A stretch of DNA of 64,000 nt, taken from assembly GCA_030762935.1 (NCBI GenBank), contig CM060896.1, positions 11,050,001 through 11,114,000 on the forward strand, read 5' to 3'. Origin of the DNA: Hymenopus coronatus. Lineage: Eukaryota; Arthropoda; Insecta; Mantodea; Hymenopodidae. A program made the translations under genes and the position numbers. Each line of letters begins with the position of its first letter. Position 1 is the stretch's first letter. The notes beneath the pieces are model-generated. The model was not told the origin of the DNA. It saw only the letters and a program-made list of their open reading frames with translations, and did not search any database. Positions 35,961 to 46,960 of this stretch are shown here, piece after piece.

Positions 35961-36445
35961 TTTATTTATAGCCTATGGAAAAAAACGACCCTTGTAGAAA
36001 AGTGCGAGATCTCCCATAAGCTATAATGGAAAGGTCTGACGAAAATGTTAAAATAAAGCTGAAGTTTCGTAACGACAAGTAAATTGTGTAAATGCAAGAG
36101 TTGTAATTGATAGCTCGTTATATAGAGGACTAGATAGCGTTCATTGTATGATTAAAACTGGCGCCTAACCTGAATATAGGCTGTGTAGTTGTTTGTTTTA
36201 GTGAAGAACAAACTGTCAGTGGTTAACCATATAAGAGACTGTAACTAATTAACAGATTGGTGTCTCTGTTGTGGAAATGTTCTTGGGCATTGGCGAATGT
36301 GTTTGTTTTTGTGGGTCACTTAAAAGTTGACCTTGTGTAATGTTATTATAAGTCTCTTATAAGTGAGGTTGTAATAATCTGCTAAACAGATAAACCTCGC
36401 TTATTCCTTTACACTTTTTATTCGTCGCTACTACTTCCTTAATTA
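35961..36445. other. Unassigned sequence
   Basis: No recognised element or ORF. Confidence 0.4.
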
Positions 36446-37262
36446 AAAAAAAATTGATGTATTCCATTCACATGCCTTTCTCTACATCTCTACAACAAAT
36501 TATTGTTAAAAAGCTTATGCTTCTATTTACTTCATGCTAATTGATAAAAAATTAGCAGAAATAGTCTTATTACTTGCTTCCTTGTAAGTAGAAGTGAAAT
36601 AAGGAAGTACCATAGGTTAAATAGTCAAAAGCTGGTTGCTTTGTGACTGAAGTTCCTTTGTTTGTATGGACAGGAGTTGAAAAATTCCCGTATGAGAAAA
36701 GTATCAGTTTTTCAAAACTGAAACAAAAAACAAGGAATACCTCAAAAGCTATCAACTCAATGAAAAAAATGTATATAGCATAAATTGTGTGTTTTAATGT
36801 GCTCTACATTTTTTGTGTGCTAAGTTTTTGTCCATCTCTTGCGGTTTACCAGTTATGCACTATTCCGTAAAATTCTTCCAGAATAAAGTAGTCTTCAGAG
36901 GCTATTCCCAGAAACTTCAAGATATACATTTTATTTGTCAGGTAAATATCTTGTATATTTTAACCAAAATAGTTAGAACCATTTTTTAGAAAATTTTCGA
37001 AAAAGTTCCATGTAATGGGTAGTTTGGGGTAGGGCATTCTTGGAAGATACCAAACTTCAATACCAATGGTCTTTTCGTTTTTGAGTTATGCTGCCTACAG
37101 ACACACACACACACGCACGGACATTTTTCTAAAACTGCTTTTTTTTTATTCAGGGGGTCTCAAAATATATATTCTCGGTGAAATCTCGGTATCGATTTTT
37201 TGGGTGCAATACAATACTTTCTCTGTACACTATGTACATGGTGCGTATAGAAAAAGTAAAAA
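36446..37262 (-). mobile_element. Family A copy, near full length
   Basis: Reverse copy from the A-run plus TTGATGTATTCCATTC to GCGTATAGAAAAAGTAAAAA; small (CA)n at 37099-37112. Confidence 0.88.
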
Positions 37263-37264
37263 TA

Positions 37265-37562
37265 TTAATCCAGAAAAGGCTAACCTATTTCCTTTCTATT
37301 TATGATATTTTTAATTGCAGAATTATTTAAGAACACAGGTAACCAAGGTGATAAGTTGCGTAATAAATCTTTAATAAGAGATGCTATCTTGAAGTGAATT
37401 AGTGATATTTGTGTGTATTTCTCATGTGCATTTTCTTGTCTTAAATTTAATGGAACTTCAGGAAAAATTTCCACACTAAACCTAGGCCTGCTTCACTGCT
37501 TATACCGTCGTCAGCTGATCGAGATCTGGGATTCAAGCGTGTGACGTCATGCGCTCTATCTA
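37265..37562. other. Unassigned sequence
   Basis: Nothing recognised. Confidence 0.4.
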
Positions 37563-37564
37563 TA

Positions 37565-37715
37565 CAGGCTGTTTCAAAAATACGGGGCATAATTTCAGGT
37601 ATGTATTTCCCACATGTAGACAATCAAATTAGTTCATTATAACATGTGTCCGGAAATGCTTCATTTCCGAGTTATGGCCTTCACAACATTGAAATTCACT
37701 GGAACGTTTTTCTTT
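37565..37715 (+). repeat. Left terminal inverted repeat of the DD41D element
   Basis: CAGGCTGTTTC through GCTTCATTTCCGAGTTATGG to TTCCGCAGG. It matches the reverse complement of the right end, with differences such as GGCTG versus GGGTG at the tip. Confidence 0.88.
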
Positions 37716-37731
37716 CCGCAGGTTATTGTCA

Positions 37732-38799
37732 TTACAGAAGATGTTCAAAATGTCCACCTCCTGCTTGAATAGAGACCTCACATCGATGTCTCATTGACCT
37801 GCGAACACGATCCCAAACTCCAGGAGTATTGCGTATGTCCTCACAACTTGCCACAATTCGATTCCGAAGGGATTCCAAATCCGGCACCGGAGACGAATAA
37901 ACCAATGATTTTAAATGGCCCCACAAGTAGGAATCGAGAGGGTTCAGATCAGGTGAGCGTGGAGGCCAAGCAATCGGGCCACCTCTACCTATCCATCGAT
38001 CAGGAAACCTTCGATCCAAGTACCGGCGAGCCGTAAGACTGAAGTGTGCAGGAGCGCCATCATGCAAGAAGTGAATGTGTTGATGATTGATCAGTGGAGT
38101 GTCTTCGAAAACGTCAGGTATGGTGTTTTCCAGGAAGTTTGTGTACGCCTGCCCCCTAAGTCTGTTTACAAGTACATGGGGTCCAACTAATCGATCACCA
38201 ATGATACCGGCCCACATGTCGAGGGAGAACCGCACCTGGTGATGAGATACAACAGTTGCACGTGGGTTTTCATGCGACCATACATGCTGATTGTGGAAAT
38301 TTGTTATGCCATCTCTTGTGAACTGTACTTCATCTGTAAATAATACGACGGCAGAAAAGTTCGGATTTACACCACACTGCTGCAAGAACCACTGACAGAA
38401 CCTAACTCGTGCAGGGTAATCTGCTGGTGACAGGACCGGTACACGTTGCAAATGATAAGGATACAATTGATACTCGTTCAACAGTCTCCAGACAGTCGTA
38501 TGAGGAACATTGACTTGCAACGCTAACCGTCGTGTGCTGATAGAAGGAGTCCTGTCCACAGCCTCCAGAATCTCCTCCTGCACTTCTGGAGTTGTAGATC
38601 TTGGTCGTCCCCTTCCCAAACCAGGAGAGGTGAACGTTCCATACTCGCACAGACGGGAATGGAGACGTACAAATGTCTTCCGATCTGGACATTGTCGCTG
38701 TGGGTACCTCTCCTGGTACAAACGACGAGACAGCGCAGCATTGCCGTCCGCCTTACCGTACATGAAGTGTATCTCTGCCAGCTCTTGATTTGAATACAT
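37732..38799 (-). CDS. DD41D transposase (DUF4817 N terminus, DDE superfamily), intact
   Basis: 355 codons, ATG at 38799 to TAA at 37732. It cuts and pastes its own element at TA sites in the nucleus. Residues 1-55 (MYSNQELAEIHFMYGKADGN onwards) form the DUF4817-type helix-turn-helix. GRGRPRSTTPEVQEEILEA is the linker, and STRRLALQVNVPHTTVWRLL the second helix-turn-helix. The catalytic core shows LFTDEVQF (first Asp), HFLHDGAPAHFS (second Asp) and PPRSPDLNPLDSYLWG (third Asp). I count 41 residues between the second and third Asp, giving DD41D rather than the DD34D/E of mariner/Tc1. The length is usual for the family and no stop or frameshift interrupts it. The start is the first Met of the conserved domain. 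Similar spacing is known in the rosa and visitor groups. Confidence 0.93.
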   Translation of the reverse strand: MYSNQELAEIHFMYGKADGNAALSRRLYQERYPQRQCPDRKTFVRLHSRLCEYGTFTSPGLGRGRPRSTTPEVQEEILEAVDRTPSISTRRLALQVNVPHTTVWRLLNEYQLYPYHLQRVPVLSPADYPARVRFCQWFLQQCGVNPNFSAVVLFTDEVQFTRDGITNFHNQHVWSHENPRATVVSHHQVRFSLDMWAGIIGDRLVGPHVLVNRLRGQAYTNFLENTIPDVFEDTPLINHQHIHFLHDGAPAHFSLTARRYLDRRFPDRWIGRGGPIAWPPRSPDLNPLDSYLWGHLKSLVYSSPVPDLESLRNRIVASCEDIRNTPGVWDRVRRSMRHRCEVSIQAGGGHFEHLL

Positions 38800-38856
38800 G
38801 TCGCACAGTCTTAACGCCTAAAGAACACTGAATGTAACCTTCCTCAGAATGAACTA

Positions 38857-39286
38857 TCAGAGCGCCCTCCTAATGTCTCCTTTGACGGCAAAGACCTGAG
38901 GAAAGAAAAACGTCCCAGTGAATTCCAATGTTGTGAAGGCCATAACTCGGAAATGAGGCATTTCCGGACATGAGCTATTTTGATTGTCTACAGGTGGGAC
39001 TTTCAATGTTGTGAAGGCCATAACTCGGAAATGAAGCATTTCCGGACATGAACTATTTTGATTGTCTACAGGTGGGACTTTCAATGTTGTGAAGGCCATA
39101 ACTCGGAAATGAAGCATTTCCGGACATGAGCTATTTTGATTGTCTACAGGTGGGACTTTCAATGTTGTAAAGGCCATAACTCGGAACTGAAGCATTTCCG
39201 GACACATGTTATAATGTACTATTTTGATTGTCTTCATGTGGGAAATACATACCTGAAATTATGCCCCGTATTTTTGAAACACCCTG
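38857..39286 (-). repeat. Right TIR with four 78-bp tandem units
   Basis: CATAACTCGGAA recurs at 38941, 39019, 39097 and 39175, exactly 78 bp apart. Each unit contains TCGGAAATGA.GCATTTCC, CTATTTTGATTGTCTAC and AGGTGGGACTTTCAATG. The outermost unit merges into the terminal sequence. Because 78 is a multiple of three, a 126-codon frame reads through; it is not a gene. Confidence 0.93.
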
Positions 39287-39288
39287 TA

Positions 39289-39681
39289 TATGCTCGAAGT
39301 ATTTTAGTCCAGTGGTGAATGTGATATTTATGAACATGGAGAGATAACTGTTAATTTTTGCCCAACAAAGCAACATTTGTCTGTGTTCGTGAGTCAGTAA
39401 TTCAAGTATTGTTATCTATTACTAACACAATAGTTAACTTAGTTGAATTTTTACAAATGTGAGGTAAGATTTCCTTTTATTTGATACAGTGTATCAGATG
39501 GTAGATATTTTCTGAATCTCGGAACAGCTTCTAGTGTTTCTTCTTTCCTGTAATATTTACTTATTCAGTTTGGAGCGGACTTACAGAAGTAAAAGCTAAG
39601 TTGCAGGGAAAAATTTAAATGTATGGAAGCAGAGCGAAAAAACAAATCAACAAAGTTCTAACACTTAGATGAATTGTCATG
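39289..39681. other. Unassigned sequence
   Basis: AT-rich, nothing recognised. Confidence 0.4.
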
Positions 39682-39814
39682 TTTTTACTTTCTCTGGGTC
39701 ATATGTACAATGTATGTACATAGCGGATAGGGAAGGTATTGTATTCCACCCAAAAATTGGATACCGAGATTTCACCCGAAATATAGTTTTTAAGTCTCCC
39801 GAGTCCAAAAAACA
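39682..39814 (+). repeat. Family A copy, left part (split by another A copy)
   Basis: 5' end TTTTTACTTTCTCTGGG to GAGTCCAAAAAACA. The copy resumes at 40660. Confidence 0.85.
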
Positions 39815-40659
39815 TTTTTACTTTCTCTACGCGTACTATGTACATAGCGTATAGAGAATTATTGTATTGCATCCAAAAATTCGATACCGAGATTCACCGG
39901 AAATACATCTTTTGGGTTCCCCGAATCCAAAAAGAAAAAGAAAAAATGGAAAAAGTCCGTGTATGTGTGTTGCTATGGACAGCATAGCTCAAAAAAGAAA
40001 ATGTATTTAAGTTTGGTATCTACCAAGGAGGCGACACGAACATTTTCAAGAAAATCCTCCCACCCCAAACTAGCCTATACATGGAAAACGTTTCCAAAAT
40101 GTTGATTTTCTCAAATGGCTCTAACGATTTTTATTAAAATGTCGTATATTTAAGACATTTACTTGACAGATAATATGTATATCTTGAATTTTCTGGGAAT
40201 AGCCTCTGAAGACCTCGTGATTCTGGATGATGTTTATTAATTTTGCATAACTGCTAAACCGTAAGAGATAGACAAAAACTTACAACACCAAAAATATAGA
40301 CCAGGATAAAACACAGAATTTGTGTCATATACTTTATTCCGTGCAGTTGATCATTTTTTTAGATATTCGTTGTTATTGCTTTCACCTTTAAAAAACTTAC
40401 AATTTTCTCATGCAGGAATTTGTCAACTCGTGTCCATACAAACAAAGGAACATCAGTCACATAGCAACCAGCTTTTGACTGTCACTTTAACCTCTGATAC
40501 TCCCTTATTTCGCTTCTACTTACAAGGAAGCAAGTAATAGGACTATTACTACTAATTCTTTCTCAATTAGCTTGAAGTAAATAGAAACATAAGCTTTTTA
40601 ACAATAATTTGTTGCAGAGATGTAAGAGAAAATCATGTGAATGGAACACATCGATTTTT
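39815..40659 (+). mobile_element. Family A copy, full length (845 bp), nested in another A copy
   Basis: From TTTTTACTTTCTCTACGCG to GGAACACATCGATTTTT. It sits in the T5 run of the outer copy's CATTTTTAGAAAAAGG segment. Confidence 0.92.
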
Positions 40660-41339
40660 AAAAAAAAGGCCCGTGTGGGCCTATGGACAGTATAGCTCAA
40701 AAACGAAAGGTCGGTTAAATACAAATCTTGGTATTTAAGTCATATTCCTTCAAGAATGCGACAGGAAGATTTTCAAGAAAATCCCGCATCTCCAGCTATC
40801 CTTTACGTAGAACATTTTTCACAATTTTTTTTTACTCAAAATCCAACGATTTTTATTAAAATATCGGTTATTAAATATATTCACATCGCTAATAAAATGT
40901 ATATATTGAATTTTCTGGGAATAGCCTCTGAAAAGCTCTTTATTCTGGATGAGTATTGTATAACAGTTCAACAGTAAAAGATCAACAAAAACTTACTGGC
41001 CAAAAAATGTAGATCTTGTTAAAACACACAATTTATGTCATATAGATTTTTCTTCTACAGTTGAGTATTTTCGAGATATTCATTGTAATCATTTTCAATT
41101 TTAAATTTTTCTCAAACGGAACCTTGCAAAGCGAAGCGAACTTCAATTTTTTCACATAGCGATCAGCTTTTAAAAGATTTGACTACCGCCTAAGTCTAAT
41201 GTATTCTTCTACTTACAAGGAAGCAAGTAATAAGACGAATAATTTTTTATCTAGATTAGAAGATAAAAGAATTTTGTAAGAAAAATTTGTTTGTAGAACA
41301 ACTAGAGAAAGTGATGTGAATGGAACACTTCAGATTTTT
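40660..41339 (+). mobile_element. Family A copy, right part (split)
   Basis: Resumes with an A-run and GGCCCGTGTGGGCC, continues through all downstream blocks and ends GGAACACTTCAGATTTTT. The next copy starts in the same T-run. Confidence 0.88.
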
Positions 41340-42200
41340 ACTTTCTCTACACATACTATGTACATAGTATATAGAGAAGATATTGCATTCCACCCACAAA
41401 TTCGATACCGAGATTTCACCAGAAATACATGTTTTGGGTCCCCCTGAATTAAAAAAAAATAAAAAAGCATTTTCAGAAAAAGGCCCGTGTGTGCCTATGG
41501 ACAGCATAGCTCAAAAACGTAAAGACCGTTGAATACCAAACCAGGTATTTAAGTTTGGTATCCTCCAAGGTTGCGACACGAAGATTTTCAAGAAAATCTT
41601 TCCACCCCCAAGTACCCTTTACATAGAAAAAATTTCAAAAATTTTTATTTTTTCAATAATGGCTGTAACGATTTTGATTAAAATATCATATATTAAAGAT
41701 ATTTACGTGACAAATAAAATTTATATCTTGAATTTTCTGGGAATAACCTCTGAGGACTACTTTATTCTGGATGAATTTTACCGAATGTTGCATCATTGTC
41801 AAACCGTAAGAGATGGACAAAAACTTACAACACAAAAATGTAGAGGACGTTAAAACACACAATTTATGTTACATACATTTTTCCGTGGAGTTGATCGTTT
41901 TAGAGATATTCCTTGTTTTTGGTTTCACCTTTAAAAAAAAGTATACTTTTCTCATACAGGAATTTGTCAACTCCTACCCATACAACCAAAGGAACTTCAG
42001 TCACATAGCAACCATCTTTTGACTAACACTTTAATCTATGATACTCCCTTATTTCGCTTTTATTTACAAGGAAGCAAGTAATAAGACTATTTCTGGTAAT
42101 GTTTATCTAGATTAGAATGACGAAGATAAGATAATAATCTTTTGTAAAAAATGTGTGGAACAGGCAGAGAAAGTCATGCGAATGGAACGCACAAGATTTA
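41335..42200 (+). mobile_element. Family A copy, full length, head-to-tail with the previous copy
   Basis: The junction CAGATTTTTACTTTCTC shares one T5 run between the 3' end of the outer copy and this 5' end. Ends GGAACGCACAAGATT. Confidence 0.9.
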
Positions 42201-42687
42201 TTTAAAATTATCATATTGTTTATTTAATGTGGCCTGATGTAGCGACAACATTGTTACAATATTTGAAACATGTTAACAGGTTTTACAAAGTTGTTAAACT
42301 GCGCACTTGACACTGAGGTCCAGGATGTCACATTAACAGATTTTGTAAACCGCGGGAAATGACATTGTAATTTGTTACTAGGCAATGTCCCGCCCTCGCC
42401 AGACCGTCGGATTATGGCCGATATCCAGATGGCACTGGGTCTTTGTTTACTTTTTGCCTCCCTTACATCCGTAGGAAAAAGAAGGCAACACTGTCGTTAT
42501 AATGTTGGGAATGTGTATATTCAGAGTGATTCAAAATACTTTTACAAAGATGGGGGACTGGTTCCTTACATCAAAACAAGAATGGAATATTCACATAAAC
42601 AGAGCTCCAAAAACCCTTTGTTTTCGATTTATTGAGGTCAAAATGTTGTGAATCAAACAGTTTAAAGTGACACGTGTTTTTAATTTT
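42201..42687. other. Unassigned; possible Tc1-like terminal fragment at 42519-42662
   Basis: 42519 onwards reads TTCAGAGTGATTCAAAATAC, similar in style to the CAGGGTGNTTCAAAAA termini of DUF4817-type elements. No matching second end was seen. 42300-42510 is GC-richer, with no recognised protein. Confidence 0.3.
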
Positions 42688-43410
42688 GAATCCCAAAAAA
42701 AAAATATATTTTCAGAAAAAGGTCCGTGCGTGTGCGCGTGTGTGTGTGTGTGTGTGTTTGTGGACAGCATAGGTCAAAAACGAAAAGACCGTTAAAAACC
42801 AAACTTGGTATTTAAGTTTGGAATCTTCCAAGGATGCGACACGAAGATTCTCAAGAAAATCCCCCCACACCAAACTACCCTTTACCTGGAACTTTTTTGG
42901 AAAATTTTGGTTTTCTTAAAAATGGCTCTATTTTGATTAAAATATCCTATATTAAAGATATTTACCTGACAGAATGTATATCTTGAATTTTACGCAATTT
43001 TACATAACTGCTAAACCGTTACAGATGCACAAACACTTACCACACAAAAAATGTAGAGCACACTAAAACGCACAATTTATGTAATATACATTTTTTTCGT
43101 GGAGTTGATCCTTTGTTAGATATTCCTTGTTTTTGGTTTCAGCTTTGAAAAAATTATACTTTTCTCATACAGAATTTGTCAACTCCTGTCCAAACAAAGG
43201 AACATTAGTCACATAACAACCAGCTTTTGACTATCACTTTAACCTATGGTACTCCCTTATTTCGCTTCTACTAAAGAAAGCAAGTAATAAGACTATTCCT
43301 GCTAATTTTTTCTCGATTAGCATGAAGTAAATAGAGTCATAAGCTTTTTAATAACAATTTGTTACAGAGATGTAGATAAAATCATGTGAATGGAACACAT
43401 CAGATTTTTT
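42688..43410 (+). mobile_element. Family A copy, 5' truncated
   Basis: Starts at GAATCCCAAAAAAAAAA; (GT)n with GC interruptions at about 42728-42757; ends with the 3' hairpin and T-run. Confidence 0.88.
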
Positions 43411-43513
43411 ACAACCAATTCACCACGCCCTTACTTGCTGAGTAATTGCAAGTACAGGAATACGTTTTGTAAGAGGCACGGTTATTAAATAAACACAGAA
43501 TATAGTAGGGAAA

Positions 43514-43571
43514 AGTCTTGGGTGTTTCACTCACACGGCTTTCTCTAGCTGCTCTGATAAACAGAATGGCC
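43514..43571 (-). repeat. Family A 3' end, left of the mariner
   Basis: GTTTCACTCACACGGC, TTTCTCTAGCTGCTCT then GATAAACAGAATGG, stopping at CTTATTA where the mariner end begins. Continuation at about 44819. Confidence 0.7.
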
Positions 43572-44818
43572 TTATTACGAGGGTTGGCTGCTAAGTCCTG
43601 GGCCTCTCAACGAAAACAGCATTTTAATTTTTTTTGCTTTATTTCTGAACATAATAGCCAGAAAGGCTAATACATTTGACATATTGGTGTTATAATTTAA
43701 TTAAACCATCTCTGTAGTGCGATTTATCAAGGTCCTCAAAATAGCTGTTTACCGCATCAATGAACTTCTCGCTGCAGGAAAATCTTCATCCTCAAAGAAT
43801 TTTTGTTGAGGCTTGGGAACAGGTGGTAGTCACTGGGTGCTAGATCTGGCGAATAGGGTGGATGTTCAAGCAATTCCAACTTTAATTCGCACATTTTTCC
43901 CATTGCAATGACTGAACGATGGGCCGGAGCATTGTCATGATGAAACAATTTTTTTTTGCCAAATTATGTGTTTTTCTTTTCATCTCTTCACTCAACTGTT
44001 GCAGTAAGCTTGCCTAGTAGTCACCAGTGATGCTTTTACCCTTTTCCAAGTAATCAAAAAATATTTCCCTGTGCATCCCAGAAAACACTCGCCATAACCT
44101 TTTTAGCTGATTAAATTGACTTTGCCTATTTTGGAGTTGATTCACCTGGCGCAATCCATTGTTTTGACTGTGATTTACTTTCTGGAGTGTAGTGATGTAT
44201 CAAAGTTTCATCCATGGTAATAAGCCGTCTCAAAAATTCTCTGGGATTTTTACGGTAGAGCTCCACATTCTTAACAGAAACAGTTTTTCTTTGCAACTTT
44301 TGATCAGGTGTCAACAAACACGGCACCCATTTTCACAAACCTTGTGAAAGCCCAAAACATTACTTAAAACATTACCTGCACGTTCTTTTGATATGTTTAC
44401 AGCCTCTGCTATCTCAAACAACTTTAATCTGCAGTCTTCTAGTACTAAACGATGAATTTTTTCAATGATCTCTGGAGTTGTCACTTCTACAGAGCGTCCA
44501 GAGCGAGGCTCATCACTAGTGCTCGTACGTCCCATTTTAAACTGTACAACCCACGTTTTAATCATTGGATATGAAGGGGCAGAGTCTTTCAATGTACTGT
44601 CCATTTCCTCCTTGATTTCTTTAGGCGTTAAGTAGTCGTTTTTGCAAATGCTCCATTTTCGTGAAAATTCTAAAGTTGTCTTGTTTAAAATGCTGTCATT
44701 GGAAAACTAAACAAGCTATTGACCTGTAACTATGGATACAAGCTAGTCTAGAGTTAAACTACCGTCTAACTGGCCTAGTGGCGCCATATCTGTGTGGGGC
44801 CCGGGATTTATTAGCAGA
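43572..44818 (-). mobile_element. mariner element (DD34D), decayed
   Basis: The left end reads CGAGGGTTGGCTGCTAAGTC, typical of mariner termini. The right end keeps only GGGGCCCGGGATTTATTAGC, a damaged inverted counterpart. A broken transposase lies between. The element separates two parts of a reverse family A copy. Confidence 0.82.
43757..44707 (-). pseudogene. mariner transposase with frameshifts
   Basis: First segment (to 44311) reads KWSICKNDYLTPKEIKEEMD, WVVQFKMGRTSTSDEPRSGR and IAEAVNISKERAGNVL: the paired helix-turn-helix DNA-binding part. The second (44326-44126) has LITMDETLIHHYTPESKSQS (first catalytic Asp). The third (43948-43757) has FHHDNAPAHRS (second Asp) and PPYSPDLAPSDYHLF (third Asp). 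I count 34 residues between the last two Asp, so DD34D. Frameshifts near 44315 and in 44125-43950 inactivate it. The normal C terminus is also altered. Confidence 0.88.
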
Positions 44819-45287
44819 AACGGTCTTATTACTTAGTTCCTTGTAAGAAGAAGGGAATACACTAGGCTAAACCAGCAGTCAAATGTTTTAAAAATCTGTC
44901 ACTATGATATTGTCATTGAAATTAGTTCCTTTGCATGGCCAGGAATAAAGGAAAAGAAATGCGGATGACTTCCTGTTTGAGAAAAGTTTAAGTATTTTAA
45001 GGTTGATAACAATACGAGGAATATTTCGAAAATAGTTGCTTAACAGAAGTGAATAGGACATACGTCTGTGCGTTTGACGGAATCTTACATGTTTTGTGCA
45101 GTAAGTGTTTATTACGGTCTACCGGTAATGTAAACAGGTATTCAGATGCTATTCCAAGGAAATTCAAGATATACATTTCATTTTAACTTACGGTATTTTA
45201 ATCAAAATCGTTAGCAATTTTTTAGAAAATCAAACATTTCTAATTATCTATGTATAAGATAGTTTGGTATTTAAGGAACTTTTCGTT
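44819..45287 (-). mobile_element. Family A copy, right part (split by the mariner)
   Basis: Resumes AACGGTCTTATTACTTAG and continues in reverse to GGAACTTTTCGTTG, where a forward copy begins. Confidence 0.82.
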
Positions 45288-45990
45288 GTGTGTGTATGTA
45301 TACAAGATAGCTCAATAATTAAAAGACCGTAAAATACCAAACTTGGTATTTGGGGTTGGTGTCTTCCAAGAATACGACACTAAGGTTTTGAAGAAACCCC
45401 CCCCCCCATCACAAACTACCCTTTATATGGAAACATTTTCGAAAATTTCGATTTTCAAAAAAATGGTTCTAACGATTTTCTTTAAAATCCTATATATTAG
45501 TCATTTACATCCCAAATAAAATGTGTATCTTGATTTTTCTGGGAATAGCCGCTGGATACATTTTACCGAATTTTGCTTAACTGCTAAACCATAAGAGAGA
45601 TGAAAACTTGCTGCACAAAAAATGTAGAGCTCGTCAAAACACACAATGGTGTCCTTTACGTTTTCCGAGATATTCCTTGTTATTGGTTTCAATTGTACTT
45701 ATATTTTTCTGAGATAGAAAGTGTACGTTTTTCTTTTGTTCTACTTCTGGCCAAGCAAAGAAGCGATTTGCAATGACAATCGCATAACGACAGCTTTTAA
45801 AACATTTGACTATCACTTTAGCATAGCACATTCCTTTAGTTCCCTTCTACTTATAAGGAACTAAGTAATAAGAACATTCTGCTGTTTATCTCGATTAGCA
45901 TTGTGCAGAAAGAAGAATAATTTTTTGTAAGAAGTTTGTTTGTAGAGCAGGTAGAGAAAGTCATGTGAGTGTAACACTTCAGGTTTTTTT
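45288..45990 (+). mobile_element. Family A copy, 5' truncated
   Basis: Starts at the microsatellite block and ends GTGTAACACTTCAGG plus T-run. Belongs to a subgroup with GTGAGTGTAACAC in place of GTGAATGGAACAC at the 3' end. Confidence 0.85.
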
Positions 45991-45993
45991 ACT

Positions 45994-46075
45994 GAGGGAC
46001 GTCAAAACACAATTTCCGGTGAAATTTACATCGAATTTTTGGGTGGAATACAATACCTTCTCTACGTAGAAAATA
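45994..46075 (-). repeat. Family A 5' fragment (reverse)
   Basis: Contains ATTTCCGGTGAAATTTAC and ACCTTCTCTACG in reverse. Confidence 0.65.
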
Positions 46076-46134
46076 AAAACAATGCGATACCTATGTTGAC
46101 TGTGCTCATCACCCTGGAAGCCCTTATTACTTTC

Positions 46135-46295
46135 TGTACACGATTTACTAAGAGAAGGTATTGTGTTTCACCGGAAATGGATGTTTTGGGGTCCCCTGGC
46201 TCCAAAAAGGTATACCTTCTGAAGTTCTGTTCATTTTTGATGACTTTTGCATAAATGCTAAACCATAAGGAGACAAACAAACACAGAATTTATGG
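46135..46295 (+). repeat. Family A copy, left part (split by a SINE), deleted
   Basis: GAGAAGGTATTGTGTTTCAC to CACAGAATTTATG, with large internal deletions. Confidence 0.65.
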
Positions 46296-46566
46296 ACGCT
46301 CTTTAACTGCTTTGGTTCTCGGCGTCGCATTCTATACTGGGCGTGAAAGACCACGTAATTTTGTTCAGAGGCCTATCTTTATCGGGCTTGAGTTCTTTTA
46401 CGTGTCGTAAATCTACGACATGGGACCAACGGCTTTACTTCCTTTCCGAAGGAAGCTATGCTAAGGATTTTTACCCCCGAGAAAATCCATCGTCCTCCGC
46501 CGGGTTTGAACCCGCGACCTTGGGTATATTAAGTTAGCATGGTAACGATTACACCACGGAGGACGA
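46296..46566 (-). mobile_element. tRNA-derived SINE (third type)
   Basis: The tRNA-like head at 46491-46565 (minus) has a perfect 7-bp acceptor pair GTCCTCC/GGAGGAC, a D-arm GGTG..TACC with A-box-like sequence, and a T-arm GGGTTCAAACCC (B box). The anticodon stem does not pair properly, so this is not a working tRNA. A non-tRNA body follows to about 46296. The SINE interrupts family A sequence. Confidence 0.82.
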
Positions 46567-46742
46567 GCAATTTTGTTTGTGAGATATTCCTTTTCATTGG
46601 TTTCAATTTTAAAATACCTTGTAAACTTTTGTCAACTCCTGGCCGCACAAATAGAACCTTCTACTTCTAAGGAACTAACCAAGAAGGCTATTTCTGCTAA
46701 TGTTTATCTTGATATGCATGAAGTAGATAGAAGAATAAGCTC
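46567..46742 (+). repeat. Family A copy, right part (split by a SINE)
   Basis: GTTTGTGAGATATTCC to GATAGAAGAATAAGC. Confidence 0.7.
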
Positions 46743-46853
46743 TCGTGGAATGGTTTTTTTACAGAATAGGAACGCACAACATTTTTATATTGGATCAATT
46801 GGTCCTCAAAACGCGTTTTACAGAATACAGAAGTTATAAGGTTCACACAGACA

Positions 46854-46960
46854 GCCTCCGTGGTCAGCGAGCTCACCTCTCACTCGGAGGTCCCGGAGAA
46901 GTTTTCCTTAACCAGAAATTGCCTATCCCCCAAAGAGTATGAATGTGCGCGTGTGATATA
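46854..46960 (+). mobile_element. SINE fragment (same family as 24.6 kb)
   Basis: GCCTCCGTGGTCAGCGAGCT, CTCGGAGGTCCCGGAG, then TTTTCCTTAACCAG. The tRNA-like head is damaged and the tail is missing. Confidence 0.7.

Larger units (their letters stand above)
37563..39288 (-). mobile_element. Complete DD41D Tc1/mariner-type element with TA duplication
   Basis: The element begins CAGGCTGTTTCAAAAATACG at 37565 and ends with the complementary CGTATTTTTGAAACACCCTG at 39286, flanked on both sides by TA (37563-37564 and 39287-39288). Its inverted repeats extend about 145 bp inwards. It encodes one intact transposase on the minus strand. The end near 39 kb (5' to the gene) also contains four tandem 78-bp units derived from the inner TIR. 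Everything needed for a functional copy appears present. Confidence 0.93.

Noticed and set aside
38402..38788. Several ORFs of 70-96 codons overlapping the DD41D gene
   Set aside because: They are shadows of the transposase in other frames.
38857..39237. 126-codon ORF with repeated FRVMAFTTLKVPPVDNQ
   Set aside because: It is a translation of 78-bp (26-codon) TIR repeats on the strand of the transposase but outside it.
46491..46565. Genuine tRNA gene
   Set aside because: Acceptor and T arms pair, but the anticodon stem does not, and a SINE body follows directly.
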